DNA of 64,000 nt from Oscillospiraceae bacterium (GCA_910575695.1 CAJTGJ010000016.1:1-64000), one strand, 5' to 3'. Counted from the first letter of the stretch, positions 1 to 9,078 are shown. A program made the numbers and translations. Notes: generated by a model from the sequence alone, not told the origin.

Positions 1-20
1 TTCCTTTGTTCCTGCGCCAT
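1..20 (-). CDS. Start of a protein-coding gene cut by the window edge (N-terminus only)
   Basis: On the minus strand an ATG at 20-18 opens a frame reading M-A-Q-E-Q-R before the window ends. It is preceded at normal spacing by a purine-rich AAGGAAGG ribosome binding site (about 27-35). Only six residues are visible, so nothing can be said about function. The gene would be divergent from the SLH glycosidase at 253. It is called only from the start codon and ribosome binding site. Confidence 0.4.
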
Positions 21-252
21 TTTATGCACCTTCCTTTCTCTCGTTATTTTACTCCTTTTCCGTGAGTTCGAGGTGTCTACTTTTTTTGTACCACATCACA
101 TCACAGATGAAATTATGCGTTTGCAGAAAAATCGCCGCTCCGCTATTCCCCTGGAAAGGTCAGATTTTCACAACCGCGCTATACATTCCGGGGGTTTTGT
201 GATAAAATAGGATCTGACGTCACAGCCTGCGGGCGGGAAAGGATGATTCAAC
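21..252. promoter_or_regulatory. Divergent intergenic region with a candidate promoter for the downstream glycosidase
   Basis: This AT-richer gap separates the truncated minus-strand gene from the GTG start at 253. A TATACA / TAAAAT pair at 180-185 and 203-208 with a 17-base spacer is a plausible sigma-A promoter for the plus strand (4 of 6 matches in the -35 box). A GAAAGGA ribosome binding site lies at about 237-243. No other structure stood out. Confidence 0.4.
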
Positions 253-1821
253 GTGAAATTACCCAAAAAAGTTCTGGCGCCCCTTTTGGTCCTGGCAGTG
301 TGCCTGACGCTGGCCGTCCTGCCTGCCCGGGCCGATTTCCGGGACGTGGCCCCGAGCAGCTGGTACGAGGGCGCTATAACCCAGCTCACCCAGACCGGGG
401 CCCTCAAGGGCTACCCGGACGGGACCTTCCGCCCCAACCAGACCATCTCGGCGGCGGAGTTCGTGTCCATCACCGCCCGTCTGGCCGGGCTGTCCGAGGT
501 CCAGGACCAGACCTCCCACTGGGCGGCGGGGCAGATGCAGGCCGCGCTCCAGGCGGGATGGTATGACTGGGACGAGATTCCCCCCACTGGCGAGCTGTTC
601 GACCAGCCTATCCCCCGGCAGCTGGCGGTGAAGATCCTCATGCGGGCCCTCCTCCCCGACGTGCGGGGAGATTATCATACGGAATCGGTGAAAATCAAGG
701 ATTTTTCCACCCTGAACGGACGCTACTATGAGGCAGTCCTGGCGGCTTACGCCGCCGGCGTCGTCCACGGCGACACCAGCGGCGCCTTCCGCCCCCTGGC
801 GGGCCTGAGCCGCGCGGAAGCGTGTACCCTGTTCCAAAACGCCCAGGCGGTCCAGCCCGCACAGCCCACCCAGCCCGTACAGCCCACCGACCCCGCCGTT
901 CCCGATCCGGTCCAGGCCCGCCAGGGCGGCGTCTCCCAAAACGGCTGGCTCCAGGTGAAGGGGACCCAGCTTTGCAGTGAGACGGGCGAGCCGGTGGTCC
1001 TGCGGGGCATGAGCAGCCACGGCCTCCAGTGGTACAGCCAGTTCACCGGCTCCGGCGCTGTCTCCAGCCTGGCGGACTGGGGCGCGAACCTGTTCCGGGT
1101 GGCTATGTACACCGGGGAGGGCGGCTATCTCAGCCAGCCCAGCGCCATCAAGGCCAAGCTGACCGCGGCGGTGGACGCGGCCATCGCCAACGATCTGTAT
1201 GTTATCATCGACTGGCACATCCTCAGCGCCGGCAACCCCATGTCCCATGTGGACGAGGCCCTGGCCTTTTTCACCGAGATGTCCCAGCGGTACAAGGACA
1301 CGCCCAACGTCCTCTATGAACTGTGCAACGAGCCCAACGGGGACGTGAGCTGGAGCGGCGATGTGAAGCCCTACGCCCAACGGTTGATCAGCGCCATCCG
1401 GGCCAACTCGCCCAAGGCGGTCATCCTGGTGGGCAGCCCCACCTGGAGCCAGGATATCCATCTGGCCGCTGCCGACCCCCTGGAGGGGGAAAATCTCATG
1501 TATACCCTCCACTTCTACGCCGGGACCCACGGGGCGGAGCTGCGCCAGCGCATTGACGGCGCTATGGCCAAGGGCCTGCCCGTGTTCATCTCCGAGTGGG
1601 GGACCAGCCGGGCGGACGGCAGCGGCGGGGTATTCCTTGAGGAATCCAGGGTCTGGCTGGACTTTCTGGACCAACGGGGCATCAGCTGGTGCAACTGGTC
1701 CCTGTGCGACAAGGACGAGACCTCCGCCGCCCTGCGTCCCGGCGCTCCCCAGGACGGCCCCTGGGGGCAGGACCAGCTCACCGAATCCGGCCAATTTGTG
1801 TTCTCCCGGTTTTCCTCGTGA
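253..1821 (+). CDS. SLH-domain cell-surface glycoside hydrolase family 5 (endoglucanase-like)
   Basis: A secreted, wall-anchored glycosidase of 522 residues. Residues 1-27 are a signal peptide ending at A-R-A-D. Residues 28-200 hold two to three SLH repeats (FRDV...WYEGAI, GYPDGTFRPN, FRPLAGLSRAEA), which in this family bind pyruvylated secondary cell wall polymer. A Pro/Thr/Gln linker follows (about 200-220). The rest is a GH5 (cellulase A) TIM barrel. CNEPNG near residue 360 carries the expected acid/base Glu, and FISEWGTS near 445 carries the nucleophile Glu. The GTG start was chosen for its ribosome binding site and signal peptide. It appears monocistronic. The polysaccharide substrate cannot be told from sequence; GH5 includes cellulases, mannanases and others. 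Confidence 0.9.
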   Translation: MKLPKKVLAPLLVLAVCLTLAVLPARADFRDVAPSSWYEGAITQLTQTGALKGYPDGTFRPNQTISAAEFVSITARLAGLSEVQDQTSHWAAGQMQAALQAGWYDWDEIPPTGELFDQPIPRQLAVKILMRALLPDVRGDYHTESVKIKDFSTLNGRYYEAVLAAYAAGVVHGDTSGAFRPLAGLSRAEACTLFQNAQAVQPAQPTQPVQPTDPAVPDPVQARQGGVSQNGWLQVKGTQLCSETGEPVVLRGMSSHGLQWYSQFTGSGAVSSLADWGANLFRVAMYTGEGGYLSQPSAIKAKLTAAVDAAIANDLYVIIDWHILSAGNPMSHVDEALAFFTEMSQRYKDTPNVLYELCNEPNGDVSWSGDVKPYAQRLISAIRANSPKAVILVGSPTWSQDIHLAAADPLEGENLMYTLHFYAGTHGAELRQRIDGAMAKGLPVFISEWGTSRADGSGGVFLEESRVWLDFLDQRGISWCNWSLCDKDETSAALRPGAPQDGPWGQDQLTESGQFVFSRFSS

Positions 1822-2001
1822 CGGGACCGCCCCGTCCGTCACCCTCTGATCCCCCCAGCATACCAGCAAAGCCCCGCAAACCGCCCCTATTTTTGTGAGA
1901 AAACACCATATCCACCGGGGAAAAACCGTGCTAAAATGGTCCAGGAAGTGTCGGGCGACGCAAAGCTCCGCACCGATCAAGCACAGCGAGGTGTTCCCCC
2001 C

Positions 2002-3381
2002 ATGGAAGCCACAGTTCCCATATCAAAGCCTATTTTTTCCAATCAGGCCCTGGCCCGTCTGCTGGTCCCTCTGGTCATTGAACAGCTCCTGCTGATGACG
2101 GTGGGCATGGCCGACACCATGATGGTCACCACCGCCGGGGAGGCCGTGGTGTCCGGCGTGTCGCTGGTGGACAGCATCAACGTCCTGATCATCAACGTAT
2201 TTTCCGCCCTATCCACCGGCGGGACGGTGGTGGTGGCCCAGTATCTGGGGCGGAAGGATTCAGACAACGCCCGCCTTGCCGCCAAACAGCTCATCTACGT
2301 GGCCCTGATCGTCTCCCTGTCCCTGATGGGGCTGGCCCTCTTGCTTCGGGAGCATATCCTGCGCCTGATTTTCGGCGATGTCTCCCAGGAGGTCATGGCC
2401 TCCGCCCTGATCTACTTCCTGCTCACCGCCGCCGCTTACCCCTTTATCGCCGTCTACAACGCTGGAGCCGCCCTCTTTCGGGCCATGGGCAACAGCAACG
2501 TGTCCATGGTCAATTCCCTCATCGTCAACGCCATCAATATCACGGTCAACGCCGTGCTGATTTACGGCTTCGGCATGGGCGCCGCCGGGGCGGGCATTGG
2601 AACCCTGGTCTCCCGGGTCGCGGCGGCGGCCATCATCGGCGTCATGATCACCCGCCCCACCCTTCCCGTCTATGCGGAAGACCTGTTCCACCCCAGGCTC
2701 CAGCGGCACATGATCCGCTCCATCCTGCGCATCGGCATACCCACCGGGATCGAGAACGGGATGTTCCAGATCGGCAAGCTGATGGTGCTCCGGCTGATCA
2801 CCGCCTTTGACGTGGGGGCGAATCTGGTGGTACAGGGCTCCGCGGTGGCGGCGAACGCCATCTGCAACTCCGTCGCCGGCTTTACCAACGTCCCCGGGCA
2901 GGCCACCGGCCTGTGCATGGTAACGGTGGTGGGCCAGTGCATGGGCGCCCGGGAACACCAGCAGGCGGTGGGTTACACCAAAAAGCTGATGAAGGTGAGC
3001 TATGCCGCCATGGGCGCGGCCAGCCTGTTCCTGTTCTTCGCGTCGCCGGTGCTGGTGCCCCTGTTCAACCTGACCCCGGCCACCGCCGCTTTGTCCATGC
3101 GGGTCCTGCGCTGGTGCGCGGTGTTCAACATCATTTTCTGGCCCATGTCCTTCACCCTGCCCAACGCCCTCCGGGCGGCGGGGGATGTCCGCTTCACCAT
3201 GACCGTCTCCATGCTGTCCATGTGGATCTGCCGCATCGGCCTGAGCTATCTGCTGGGCATGGGACTGGGTATGGGCCTGCTGGGGGTCTGGATGGCCATG
3301 TTTGCCGACTGGGTGGTCCGGGCTGCCGTTTTCCTGACCCGGTTCCTGCGGGGGAAATGGAAGGAGCACCAGGTCATTTGA
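2002..3381 (+). CDS. MATE family efflux transporter
   Basis: An inner-membrane multidrug/toxin exporter of 459 residues with about 12 hydrophobic segments, which in the family uses a Na+ or H+ gradient. Typical MATE features are the N-terminal LARLLVPLVIEQLL helix, the ADTMMV segment and the repeated half. The ATG at 2002 is preferred over an upstream in-frame start at 1936 because the extension is polar and unlike the family, and a GCGAGGTG-like site precedes 2002. The next gene starts 26 bases downstream with its own strong ribosome binding site, so the two may be cotranscribed. Substrate unknown. Confidence 0.9.
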   Translation: MEATVPISKPIFSNQALARLLVPLVIEQLLLMTVGMADTMMVTTAGEAVVSGVSLVDSINVLIINVFSALSTGGTVVVAQYLGRKDSDNARLAAKQLIYVALIVSLSLMGLALLLREHILRLIFGDVSQEVMASALIYFLLTAAAYPFIAVYNAGAALFRAMGNSNVSMVNSLIVNAINITVNAVLIYGFGMGAAGAGIGTLVSRVAAAAIIGVMITRPTLPVYAEDLFHPRLQRHMIRSILRIGIPTGIENGMFQIGKLMVLRLITAFDVGANLVVQGSAVAANAICNSVAGFTNVPGQATGLCMVTVVGQCMGAREHQQAVGYTKKLMKVSYAAMGAASLFLFFASPVLVPLFNLTPATAALSMRVLRWCAVFNIIFWPMSFTLPNALRAAGDVRFTMTVSMLSMWICRIGLSYLLGMGLGMGLLGVWMAMFADWVVRAAVFLTRFLRGKWKEHQVI

Positions 3382-3406
3382 CGCAGAAAAAAGGAGGGCG
3401 GTCCGT

Positions 3407-4114
3407 TTGCTTCGCATCGCGGCTGTGGACGGTGATCCGTCCGCTTTGGAACGGCTCCAACAGCTTCTCGCCCAATACCAGGACCAGCGGGGCATTTCCG
3501 CCGGGGTCTCCATTTTCCGGAAGGCTGAACAGCTTTTGGAGCATTACCGCCCGGTTTACGACGTCATTTTTCTGGAAATCGGGCTGTCCGGGATGAACGG
3601 CGTGGCGGCCGCGGAGCGCATCCGCCAGCTGGACCAGAACGCCGCCATCATCTTTCTCACCCATCTGGCCCAGTACGCAATCCAGGGCTACCGCGTGGGG
3701 GCGCTGGATTTCCTCCTGAAGCCGGCGGATTACCCCGGCCTTTCCGCCGCCCTGGACCGGGCAGTCCGACTGACGCAGGCGCGGCCTCCCGAGCGGATCG
3801 TCCTGGCCCAGCCGGGGGGCGCGGTGCAGCTGGAGGTCCGGCAGATCTATTACGTGGAGATCCAGGACCGCCACCTCCACTACCACACGGACCAGGGGGA
3901 GTATATCCTCCGGGGCAGCATGAGGCAGGCGGAACAGCAGCTGAAGGGATGCCGCTTCGTGCGCTGCAACTACTGGTATCTGGTGAATCTGTACCATGTC
4001 ACCGCCGTCAAAAAGGACGTGGTGGTGGCGGCGGGCCACGAGCTGACCATCAGCCGCCGCTGCCGGTCCGCCTTTCTCGCCGCGCTGGCCGGACAGAGCG
4101 CCGGCAGGGTATAA
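3407..4114 (+). CDS. LytTR-family response regulator with altered (Asp-to-Glu) phosphorylation site
   Basis: A 235-residue AgrA/LytR-like regulator: receiver domain (about 1-115) and LytTR DNA-binding domain (about 130-230). The start is TTG at 3407 behind an AAAGGAGGG site. In the receiver the expected Asp of the D-x-x-x-x-D-x-x-x-P-G block is Glu (FLEIGLSGMNG, E57, codon 3575-3577) and the following Pro is Ser. The switch region (FLTHLAQYAIQGY) and conserved Lys (LLKPADY) remain. No kinase gene is adjacent, and a terminator follows 7 bases after the stop. The substitution suggests a receiver that is phosphorylation-independent or locked on; that is inference. A second regulator at 12883 shares the AQYAIQGY stretch, pointing to paralogy. 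Confidence 0.88.
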   Translation: MLRIAAVDGDPSALERLQQLLAQYQDQRGISAGVSIFRKAEQLLEHYRPVYDVIFLEIGLSGMNGVAAAERIRQLDQNAAIIFLTHLAQYAIQGYRVGALDFLLKPADYPGLSAALDRAVRLTQARPPERIVLAQPGGAVQLEVRQIYYVEIQDRHLHYHTDQGEYILRGSMRQAEQQLKGCRFVRCNYWYLVNLYHVTAVKKDVVVAAGHELTISRRCRSAFLAALAGQSAGRV

Positions 4115-4120
4115 AATGCA

Positions 4121-4170
4121 AAAACAAGGCCCATGCCAAGCGTTTTCTGCTTGGCACGGGCCTTGTTTTG
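4121..4170 (+). terminator. Rho-independent terminator, probably bidirectional
   Basis: A near-perfect 20-base inverted repeat (arms beginning AAAACAAGGC and ending GCCTTGTTTT) with a short loop lies between the convergent LytTR regulator and uridine phosphorylase genes. Each strand ends in a T-rich stretch, so it could serve both. Confidence 0.88.
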
Positions 4171-4263
4171 ACTATAATGTAATACTATTCCTGAGACGCC
4201 GCCGGGCCGCATTCCGCAGCCCCATAAAACGATTGCGCCGTTTTATGAAGCATCAGGATAAAT

Positions 4264-5037
4264 TCAGCCATTTTTCTCCCGGTCCCGCTGAATGAGCAGC
4301 TTCATCGCCTCAATGCCCACCCGGATGGCGGATTCTGTATCCTCGTCCCGGGTCTGGTCCAGCCCGGCGGCGTTGCGCTCCTGGTTCCAGATCACATGGA
4401 ACGCCGAGCCGCACCGCACACCGCGGTGAGCCGCCACGGTAAACAGCGCCGCGCTCTCCATCTCGGAGGCCAGCACACCCAGCCGCTTCCACGCCTCCCA
4501 CTTGTTTTGCAGTTCATAGGATATCGGCATACGCTCCGGGGAGTGCTGGCCGTAGAAAGAATCCTTGCACTGAACCACCCCGGTGTGCCAGCGCCTACCG
4601 GACGCCCTGGCCGCGTCCACCAGCGCCGTGAGCACCTCATAGTCCGCCACGGCGGGGAACTCGATGGGGGCATATTCCCGGCTGGCCCCCTCCATGCGGA
4701 CGGCCCCGGTGGCGACCACAATATCCCCGCTGGCGACATCCAGCCTGATGCCGCCGCAGGTGCCCACCCGGACGAAGGTGTCCGCGCCAAGGTTGGCCAG
4801 CTCCTCCATGGCGATGGCGGCGGAGGGCCCGCCGATGCCGGTGGAGGTGACGCTCACCTTTTCCCCCAAAAGCGTGCCGGTATAGGTGACGTATTCCCGG
4901 TTTGTCATTACATGGACGGGGTCGTCAAAATAGCGGGCTATTTTTTCGCACCGCCCGGGGTCGCCGGGGAGGATGCAGTAGCGCCCCACGTCCCCCTGCT
5001 TGCAGTTGATGTGGAATTGTCTCTCGTCCGCGATCAT
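4264..5037 (-). CDS. udp: Uridine phosphorylase
   Basis: A cytosolic nucleoside phosphorylase of 257 residues that cleaves uridine with phosphate to uracil and ribose-1-phosphate for pyrimidine salvage. Diagnostic stretches are the phosphate-binding GDPGR near residue 26, the [11 protein letters not shown] motif near 75, VRVGTCGG near 100, and SEMESAALF near 190 carrying the ribose-binding Glu residues. Length and N-terminus fit bacterial Udp. It stands alone on the minus strand. Purine nucleoside phosphorylase of the same superfamily is the main alternative. Confidence 0.88.
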   Translation of the reverse strand: MIADERQFHINCKQGDVGRYCILPGDPGRCEKIARYFDDPVHVMTNREYVTYTGTLLGEKVSVTSTGIGGPSAAIAMEELANLGADTFVRVGTCGGIRLDVASGDIVVATGAVRMEGASREYAPIEFPAVADYEVLTALVDAARASGRRWHTGVVQCKDSFYGQHSPERMPISYELQNKWEAWKRLGVLASEMESAALFTVAAHRGVRCGSAFHVIWNQERNAAGLDQTRDEDTESAIRVGIEAMKLLIQRDREKNG

Positions 5038-5112
5038 GGACGCACCTCATTTCCAAAGATGTTGTATTATTTATTATATCGCGTCCGCCGGCAAAACGCA
5101 AGCCTCAGCGGC

Positions 5113-5697
5113 TCACCCCGCTTCAATAACCGCCCCTTCCACCAGGGACCAGTCCCAATCAGCCATGGCGGGTTCAGCCCCCCGGATCAGCGGCCCGTGG
5201 TACTCGTATAGCTCATAGCTGGTGTCCAGCCACACCCATTTACCCAAAATCATCCTGCGTCCGTTGTACGTGACCACCTGCTCACTGGGTCCCAGGGCCC
5301 ACAGACCGCCAAGCACTGTCCCCGTAAACATGGCGCTGGCCAGACAGAACGCGGAAAAACCGATCACCAGTCCCTTGTGCCGGGACAGCCAGCGTCCGGC
5401 GCAGACCACCGTCACAAGCCCCGTGGCCAGCCCTGTCAGCCACAAGAGCAGGCTCAGCCCCTCCTGAAACCAGGTGCGCCACGCAAGGCCGTTTCTCCCC
5501 AGCAGCAGCGCCCCGCCGAACAGCGCCGCCGCCATAGCCAGCAGGGCGGAAAACAGGGCCAGCAGGCCCCTCCGGCGCTGGGGCGGCAGATTGTCCAGCG
5601 TCAGTACGCACAGCGCCGCCAGCTCCAACAGCGGAAACACCAGGAAGATAATCAGGTAAAGATCTCCCAGTATTCGGGCTGACAGATATTCCGCCAT
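5113..5697 (-). CDS. Membrane protein of unknown function (about four membrane segments)
   Basis: A 194-residue protein I do not recognise. By eye there are four hydrophobic segments (about 12-33, 43-66, 76-100 and 106-130), then a soluble C-terminal part rich in Trp, Tyr and acidic residues. Its start lies 4 bases after the stop of the upstream lipoprotein-like gene, so the two are almost certainly one operon and may act together at the membrane. No enzyme motif is visible. Confidence 0.65.
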   Translation of the reverse strand: MAEYLSARILGDLYLIIFLVFPLLELAALCVLTLDNLPPQRRRGLLALFSALLAMAAALFGGALLLGRNGLAWRTWFQEGLSLLLWLTGLATGLVTVVCAGRWLSRHKGLVIGFSAFCLASAMFTGTVLGGLWALGPSEQVVTYNGRRMILGKWVWLDTSYELYEYHGPLIRGAEPAMADWDWSLVEGAVIEAG

Positions 5698-5700
5698 CCC

Positions 5701-6105
5701 TCACACCCCCGACGGCCATTCGGTGCCTGCGCTCAGGGCCAGGCCGCTCCCACTGTCGCGGGCGGTCACATACCAGCGCTCCCCTTCCGGCGGGGCCTTG
5801 GGGATGACGATCTGGGCCAGCATTCCGCTTTGTGTGAAATCACCAGCGATCTGATCGTACACCGCCACCGTCACCGGGTACTCCCCCACCTCGAAACCGA
5901 AGGTTTCACCCAATTTCAAGGGGCTGCTGTCGGCCTTCTGTGCCCCCACGGTTTGGTTGGCTAAGTCCGCCACAACGGCATAAATGGCGGCATGAGAATC
6001 GTTGACAAACACCAGGTCCGCCTGGATATCGTTGTCACAGCCGCAGTCGGACAGGGTGAACAGCATGATCAATGCCATCAGCGTGAGGGTCAAAAAACGT
6101 TTCAT
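5701..6105 (-). CDS. Small exported protein, possibly a lipoprotein
   Basis: A 134-residue protein with an N-terminal export signal (MKRFLTLTLMALIMLFTL) followed by the unusual S-D-C-G-C. Either Cys could be lipidated, but Asp at -1 or -3 is not a classic lipobox. The mature part looks like a small beta-rich domain. The start at 6105 is supported by a GAAAGGAGAC site; an in-frame upstream extension to 6216 lacks one. It is cotranscribed with the membrane protein at 5113. Function unknown. Confidence 0.62.
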   Translation of the reverse strand: MKRFLTLTLMALIMLFTLSDCGCDNDIQADLVFVNDSHAAIYAVVADLANQTVGAQKADSSPLKLGETFGFEVGEYPVTVAVYDQIAGDFTQSGMLAQIVIPKAPPEGERWYVTARDSGSGLALSAGTEWPSGV

Positions 6106-6194
6106 CGTATTGTCTCCTTTCAAAAATGGGCCGCAAAAACCGCCCCCATGGCCGGAAGCGGTCACACGGTTAATTTTTTGGTTTGTTGCTGGGC

Positions 6195-6503
6195 CTAAGT
6201 GGCCTCTCTCCTCCACCTGCGCGCCAGCGCCAACCCGTTCAGCGCCAGCGTCCCCGCCAGCAGCACCCCAGAAGCAAGGCGGAACGCATTGGCCGTGTCC
6301 AAAAACGCGGAAACGTCCTCAATATCCGCATAGCGGGCCAGCTCAAATACGACCATGCACAGAGAGGCGGCGCAGCAGGCGAAGCTGCCCAGCCCGCACA
6401 TCTGTGCAGCATTCTGTTTCCGGCTCAGCAGCAGCGCCGCCAAGCCAAACCCCCATGCGGACAGTCCAAAGGCAAGCGTCAGCCCCGCAATCGAAAATAC
6501 CAT
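6195..6503 (-). CDS. Small integral membrane protein
   Basis: A 102-residue protein with three to four hydrophobic segments (about 2-25, 32-52 and 72-92) and a basic C-terminus (ARRWRREAT). The start at 6503 is chosen because ATAAGGAGGAAGC lies just upstream; a start at 6530 would overlap the preceding regulator gene. It is the last member of the operon DUF2975-like protein, Cro-type regulator, this gene. Function unknown. Confidence 0.6.
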   Translation of the reverse strand: MVFSIAGLTLAFGLSAWGFGLAALLLSRKQNAAQMCGLGSFACCAASLCMVVFELARYADIEDVSAFLDTANAFRLASGVLLAGTLALNGLALARRWRREAT

Positions 6504-6516
6504 ATCAGCTTCCTCC

Positions 6517-6732
6517 TTATGTTTCTTCATCTGGGAGATATTCCAAAATGTCCCCCGGCTGGCAGTCCAGCGCCTTACAGATAGCCTCTAACGTAGAAAA
6601 CCGCACCGCCTTGGCCTTGTTGTTCTTTAAAATGGACAGATTGGCCATGGTGACGTCCACCCGCTGGGACAGCTCCCCCAGGGACATCTTCCGCTTGGCC
6701 ATCATCACGTCCAGGTTGACCATAATTGCCAT
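6517..6732 (-). CDS. Small Cro/C1-type helix-turn-helix regulator
   Basis: A 71-residue single-domain XRE-family DNA-binding protein resembling the B. subtilis YozG group. The HTH covers about residues 14-55 (KMSLGELSQRVDVTMANLSILK) and the C-terminus reads CQPGDILEYLPDEE, typical of this small subgroup. It sits 10 bases after the DUF2975-like gene, the partner it usually has. It probably represses its own operon. Confidence 0.87.
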   Translation of the reverse strand: MAIMVNLDVMMAKRKMSLGELSQRVDVTMANLSILKNNKAKAVRFSTLEAICKALDCQPGDILEYLPDEET

Positions 6733-6742
6733 ACGCCGCCCC

Positions 6743-7330
6743 CTAAATGGTCAGATCGTTTTCCGCCTTCAGCTCCGCCGCCTGGCGGAACAGGGCGGAC
6801 ATGACCATGAACAGCAGCCCGCCCATGAGGAAGATGGGCACGAACAGGGCGTTGTAGGTGAGCAGCGGGAGAATGCTTTGATAGGTGGCGATCCCCCAGA
6901 TCAGCCGGACCAGCGCCGCGCCGGAGATCACGAAGCAGCAGACTGCCGCCCGTTTCAGATTGGCCGCGTTGGCCAGGGTAAAGGGGTCCCCAATCAGGAT
7001 CGTGTCTAGGACCCGCTTGCCCTGCCAAAGGATCACAGCGGTGCAAACTCCGGAGAACAGCAGGAACAGGGACAGCACCGGCCAATAAAATTCCTCCGCA
7101 GTTATTGCCATCAGCCAGACCACCGGGTGCCAGGCATGAAGGGAAAAACTCAGCCAAAATCCGAGACGGCCTGACAAAACCCGCTCCATCATCTGCCCAT
7201 CCCATAGGTTCTCCGCCTGCATCGCCGCCAGAGTGGGCACAAAATAGAGCACAATGAGATTGCACACGAACGTAATGACAACCAGCACCCGCAGGACCCG
7301 GGCCAGCTTCTGCACGGATGTTTGTTCCAT
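6743..7330 (-). CDS. DUF2975-like membrane protein
   Basis: A 195-residue protein with four predicted membrane helices. The family assignment (DUF2975) rests on size, topology, the N-terminal KLARVLRVLVVITF segment and the usual pairing with a YozG-type regulator. The ATG at 7330 lies behind AGAGGTGG; a GTG 9 bases upstream would overlap that site. It is the first gene of the operon driven by the promoter at 7352-7380. Biochemical function is not known for the family. Confidence 0.68.
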   Translation of the reverse strand: MEQTSVQKLARVLRVLVVITFVCNLIVLYFVPTLAAMQAENLWDGQMMERVLSGRLGFWLSFSLHAWHPVVWLMAITAEEFYWPVLSLFLLFSGVCTAVILWQGKRVLDTILIGDPFTLANAANLKRAAVCCFVISGAALVRLIWGIATYQSILPLLTYNALFVPIFLMGGLLFMVMSALFRQAAELKAENDLTI

Positions 7331-7351
7331 TTCAACCACCTCTTGCCAATG

Positions 7352-7380
7352 AGCTTACCACGACTATTATCGTTTGTCAA
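7352..7380 (-). promoter_or_regulatory. Sigma-A promoter for the DUF2975/XRE operon
   Basis: On the minus strand TTGACA (7380-7375) and TAAGCT (7357-7352) are separated by 17 bases, 22 bases upstream of the ATG. Flanking TATCG/CGATA half-sites (about 7369-7373 and 7398-7402) could be operator halves for the small XRE regulator. Confidence 0.6.
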
Positions 7381-7418
7381 GCAATTTTTATTGTTTTTCG
7401 ATAAAACGAAGGGACAGC

Positions 7419-7453
7419 GAAGCCCCGTACCGCCTATGGCGGCGCGGGGCTTC
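7419..7453 (-). terminator. Terminator after the CPBP protease gene
   Basis: A GAAGCCCCG...CGGGGCTTC stem with a further inner stem lies 16 bases past the stop of the minus-strand protease gene. The tail is pyrimidine-rich (GCTGTCCCTTCGTTTT). Confidence 0.7.
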
Positions 7454-7468
7454 CCGACGCGGTATTCT

Positions 7469-8359
7469 TTATTCCTCCCAGGGGTCGTACTCGTAAACCC
7501 CCGGCTCGGTGGGCATCGCCCACTCATCCAACCCAGGCATCTCTTTAGGCGCGGGCCGAAACAGTCCGAAAATTCCCCTGCGGTTGACAACCGGCAGTAT
7601 AACAGCCGCCAGCAGCAGGATACCCATGGCAATCACCAGCTCCGTTCCCTCCTCCGTCTCCGGCACGAAGGTCAGAATCTGACCAATGCCATTGAAGGCC
7701 ATATGCCCCAGGATGGACGGCAGGACGGACCCCGCCCGCAGGTCAAGGAACCCAAAAAACGCCCCCAGCAGAAAGGCGTAGCAGAACCACACCAGCTCCC
7801 CGTGGCACACCCCGAACATAGCGGCGGACAACAGCACAGCCAGCCACCCCGGCATCGCCCGGGCCAGCCGGGTCATGACCAGCCCCCGGAAAATAAATTC
7901 CTCCAGCACGGGGGCCACGAATACCACAGCCAGCACCCCTGTAAAACTGGCTGTATTAATGCCGGCGGAGGCCTCGCCGTAGTTCTCCGTCCAGGCCTCG
8001 GGCAGCAGGGCCAGCACCGTGGCTACCACAAAATACAGCGCCGGGGCCAGGGACGCCCCCGCCAGCAGGGTTGGCGCGGGCACGCTCCGCAGCCACAGCG
8101 CCTCGCTGAGCTTTTTCCGTCGGATGAGGTAGAACGCCAGCACTACGGCGATCGTCAGCAGCCCGGAAATCAGGGTGTACAGCACCGCGTTGGCTTCCAG
8201 CGCGGCGTAAATCTCATAGGGGCCGCCGCCCATCGCCGCCCTGACCATGGCGGGCAGCATCACCGCGCTCTGCATCCCGAGAAACAGCCCTACGTAACAC
8301 AGGGACTTCCCCACCGCGCCGAACACCGCCCCGGCCCGGTCCGGATTTCTCCCGTTCAT
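7469..8359 (-). CDS. CPBP-family intramembrane metalloprotease
   Basis: A 296-residue polytopic membrane protein of the CAAX protease/bacteriocin-processing (Abi) family. The three motifs are present: EEFIFRG with the Glu pair and Arg (about residue 155), a F-x-x-x-H block in SAAMFGVCHGEL (about 190), and LGHMAFNGIGQ (about 225). About eight hydrophobic segments are visible. Its first codon overlaps the last codon of the sirtuin gene, so the pair is translationally coupled. Substrate unknown. Confidence 0.88.
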   Translation of the reverse strand: MNGRNPDRAGAVFGAVGKSLCYVGLFLGMQSAVMLPAMVRAAMGGGPYEIYAALEANAVLYTLISGLLTIAVVLAFYLIRRKKLSEALWLRSVPAPTLLAGASLAPALYFVVATVLALLPEAWTENYGEASAGINTASFTGVLAVVFVAPVLEEFIFRGLVMTRLARAMPGWLAVLLSAAMFGVCHGELVWFCYAFLLGAFFGFLDLRAGSVLPSILGHMAFNGIGQILTFVPETEEGTELVIAMGILLLAAVILPVVNRRGIFGLFRPAPKEMPGLDEWAMPTEPGVYEYDPWEE

Positions 8360-9078
8360 ACCTCGATTCCTCCCAGCACCCTGCCAAGGGACTCGTGGAT
8401 CACCAGGTCTGCCTCGCCATCGTAGGGCGTAGGGTCCCGGTTGATAAGCACCAGCTTATTCCCCAGATAATAGCGGATCATCCCCGCCGCCGGGTACACC
8501 ACCAGGGACGTGCCGCCCACGATCAGCACCTCCGCCTGGGCGATGGCCCGCACCGCGCCCTCTACAGTGTCCTGGTCCAGCCCCTCCTCATAGAGCACCA
8601 CGTCGGGCTTGACCAGCCCGCCGCAGGATGGACAGCGGGGCACGCCCTGGCTTTGGGCAATAAAATCCACGCCGTAAAAGGTCCGGCACTGGGTGCAGTA
8701 GTTGCGGTGGACCGAACCGTGAAGCTCATACACGACCTGGCTCCCCGCCTTCTGGTGGAGGCCGTCGATGTTCTGGGTCACCACCGCCTTCAGCGTTCCC
8801 GCCCGCTCCAGCTCCGCCAGCTTCAAATGGGCGGCGTTGGGCTGGGCGTCCAGGCACAGCATCTTGTCCCGGTAAAACCGGTAAAACTCCTCCGTCCGGC
8901 GGATGAAATAGGTGTGGCTGAGGATCGTCTCCGGCGGCTCGCTGTACTTCTGGTTATAAATCCCGTCCACACTTCGGAAATCGGGGATGCCGCTCTCGGT
9001 AGATACACCCGCTCCACCAAAAAAAACGATATTATTACTCTGAGTAATCCACTGCTGCAACTGTTCCTGTGGAGACAT
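8356..9078 (-). CDS. NAD-dependent protein deacylase, Sir2 family
   Basis: A 240-residue cytosolic sirtuin that removes acyl groups from lysines using NAD+. It shows [16 protein letters not shown] (about residues 20-35), [12 protein letters not shown] (about 103-114), the catalytic His in YELHGSVH (about 123), and a structural zinc site CTQC...[15 protein letters not shown] closes the NAD pocket. The start at 9078 follows a GGAGGGAAACAC site; upstream codons belong to a hairpin-rich noncoding segment. It overlaps the CPBP protease gene by 4 bases. Confidence 0.93.
   Translation of the reverse strand: MSPQEQLQQWITQSNNIVFFGGAGVSTESGIPDFRSVDGIYNQKYSEPPETILSHTYFIRRTEEFYRFYRDKMLCLDAQPNAAHLKLAELERAGTLKAVVTQNIDGLHQKAGSQVVYELHGSVHRNYCTQCRTFYGVDFIAQSQGVPRCPSCGGLVKPDVVLYEEGLDQDTVEGAVRAIAQAEVLIVGGTSLVVYPAAGMIRYYLGNKLVLINRDPTPYDGEADLVIHESLGRVLGGIEV

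Noticed and set aside
1822-2001. Riboswitch upstream of the MATE transporter
   Set aside because: Only a weak GTGACGG/CCGTCAC hairpin (about 1819-1843) is visible; no known aptamer consensus such as a guanidine or NMT1-like motif could be traced.
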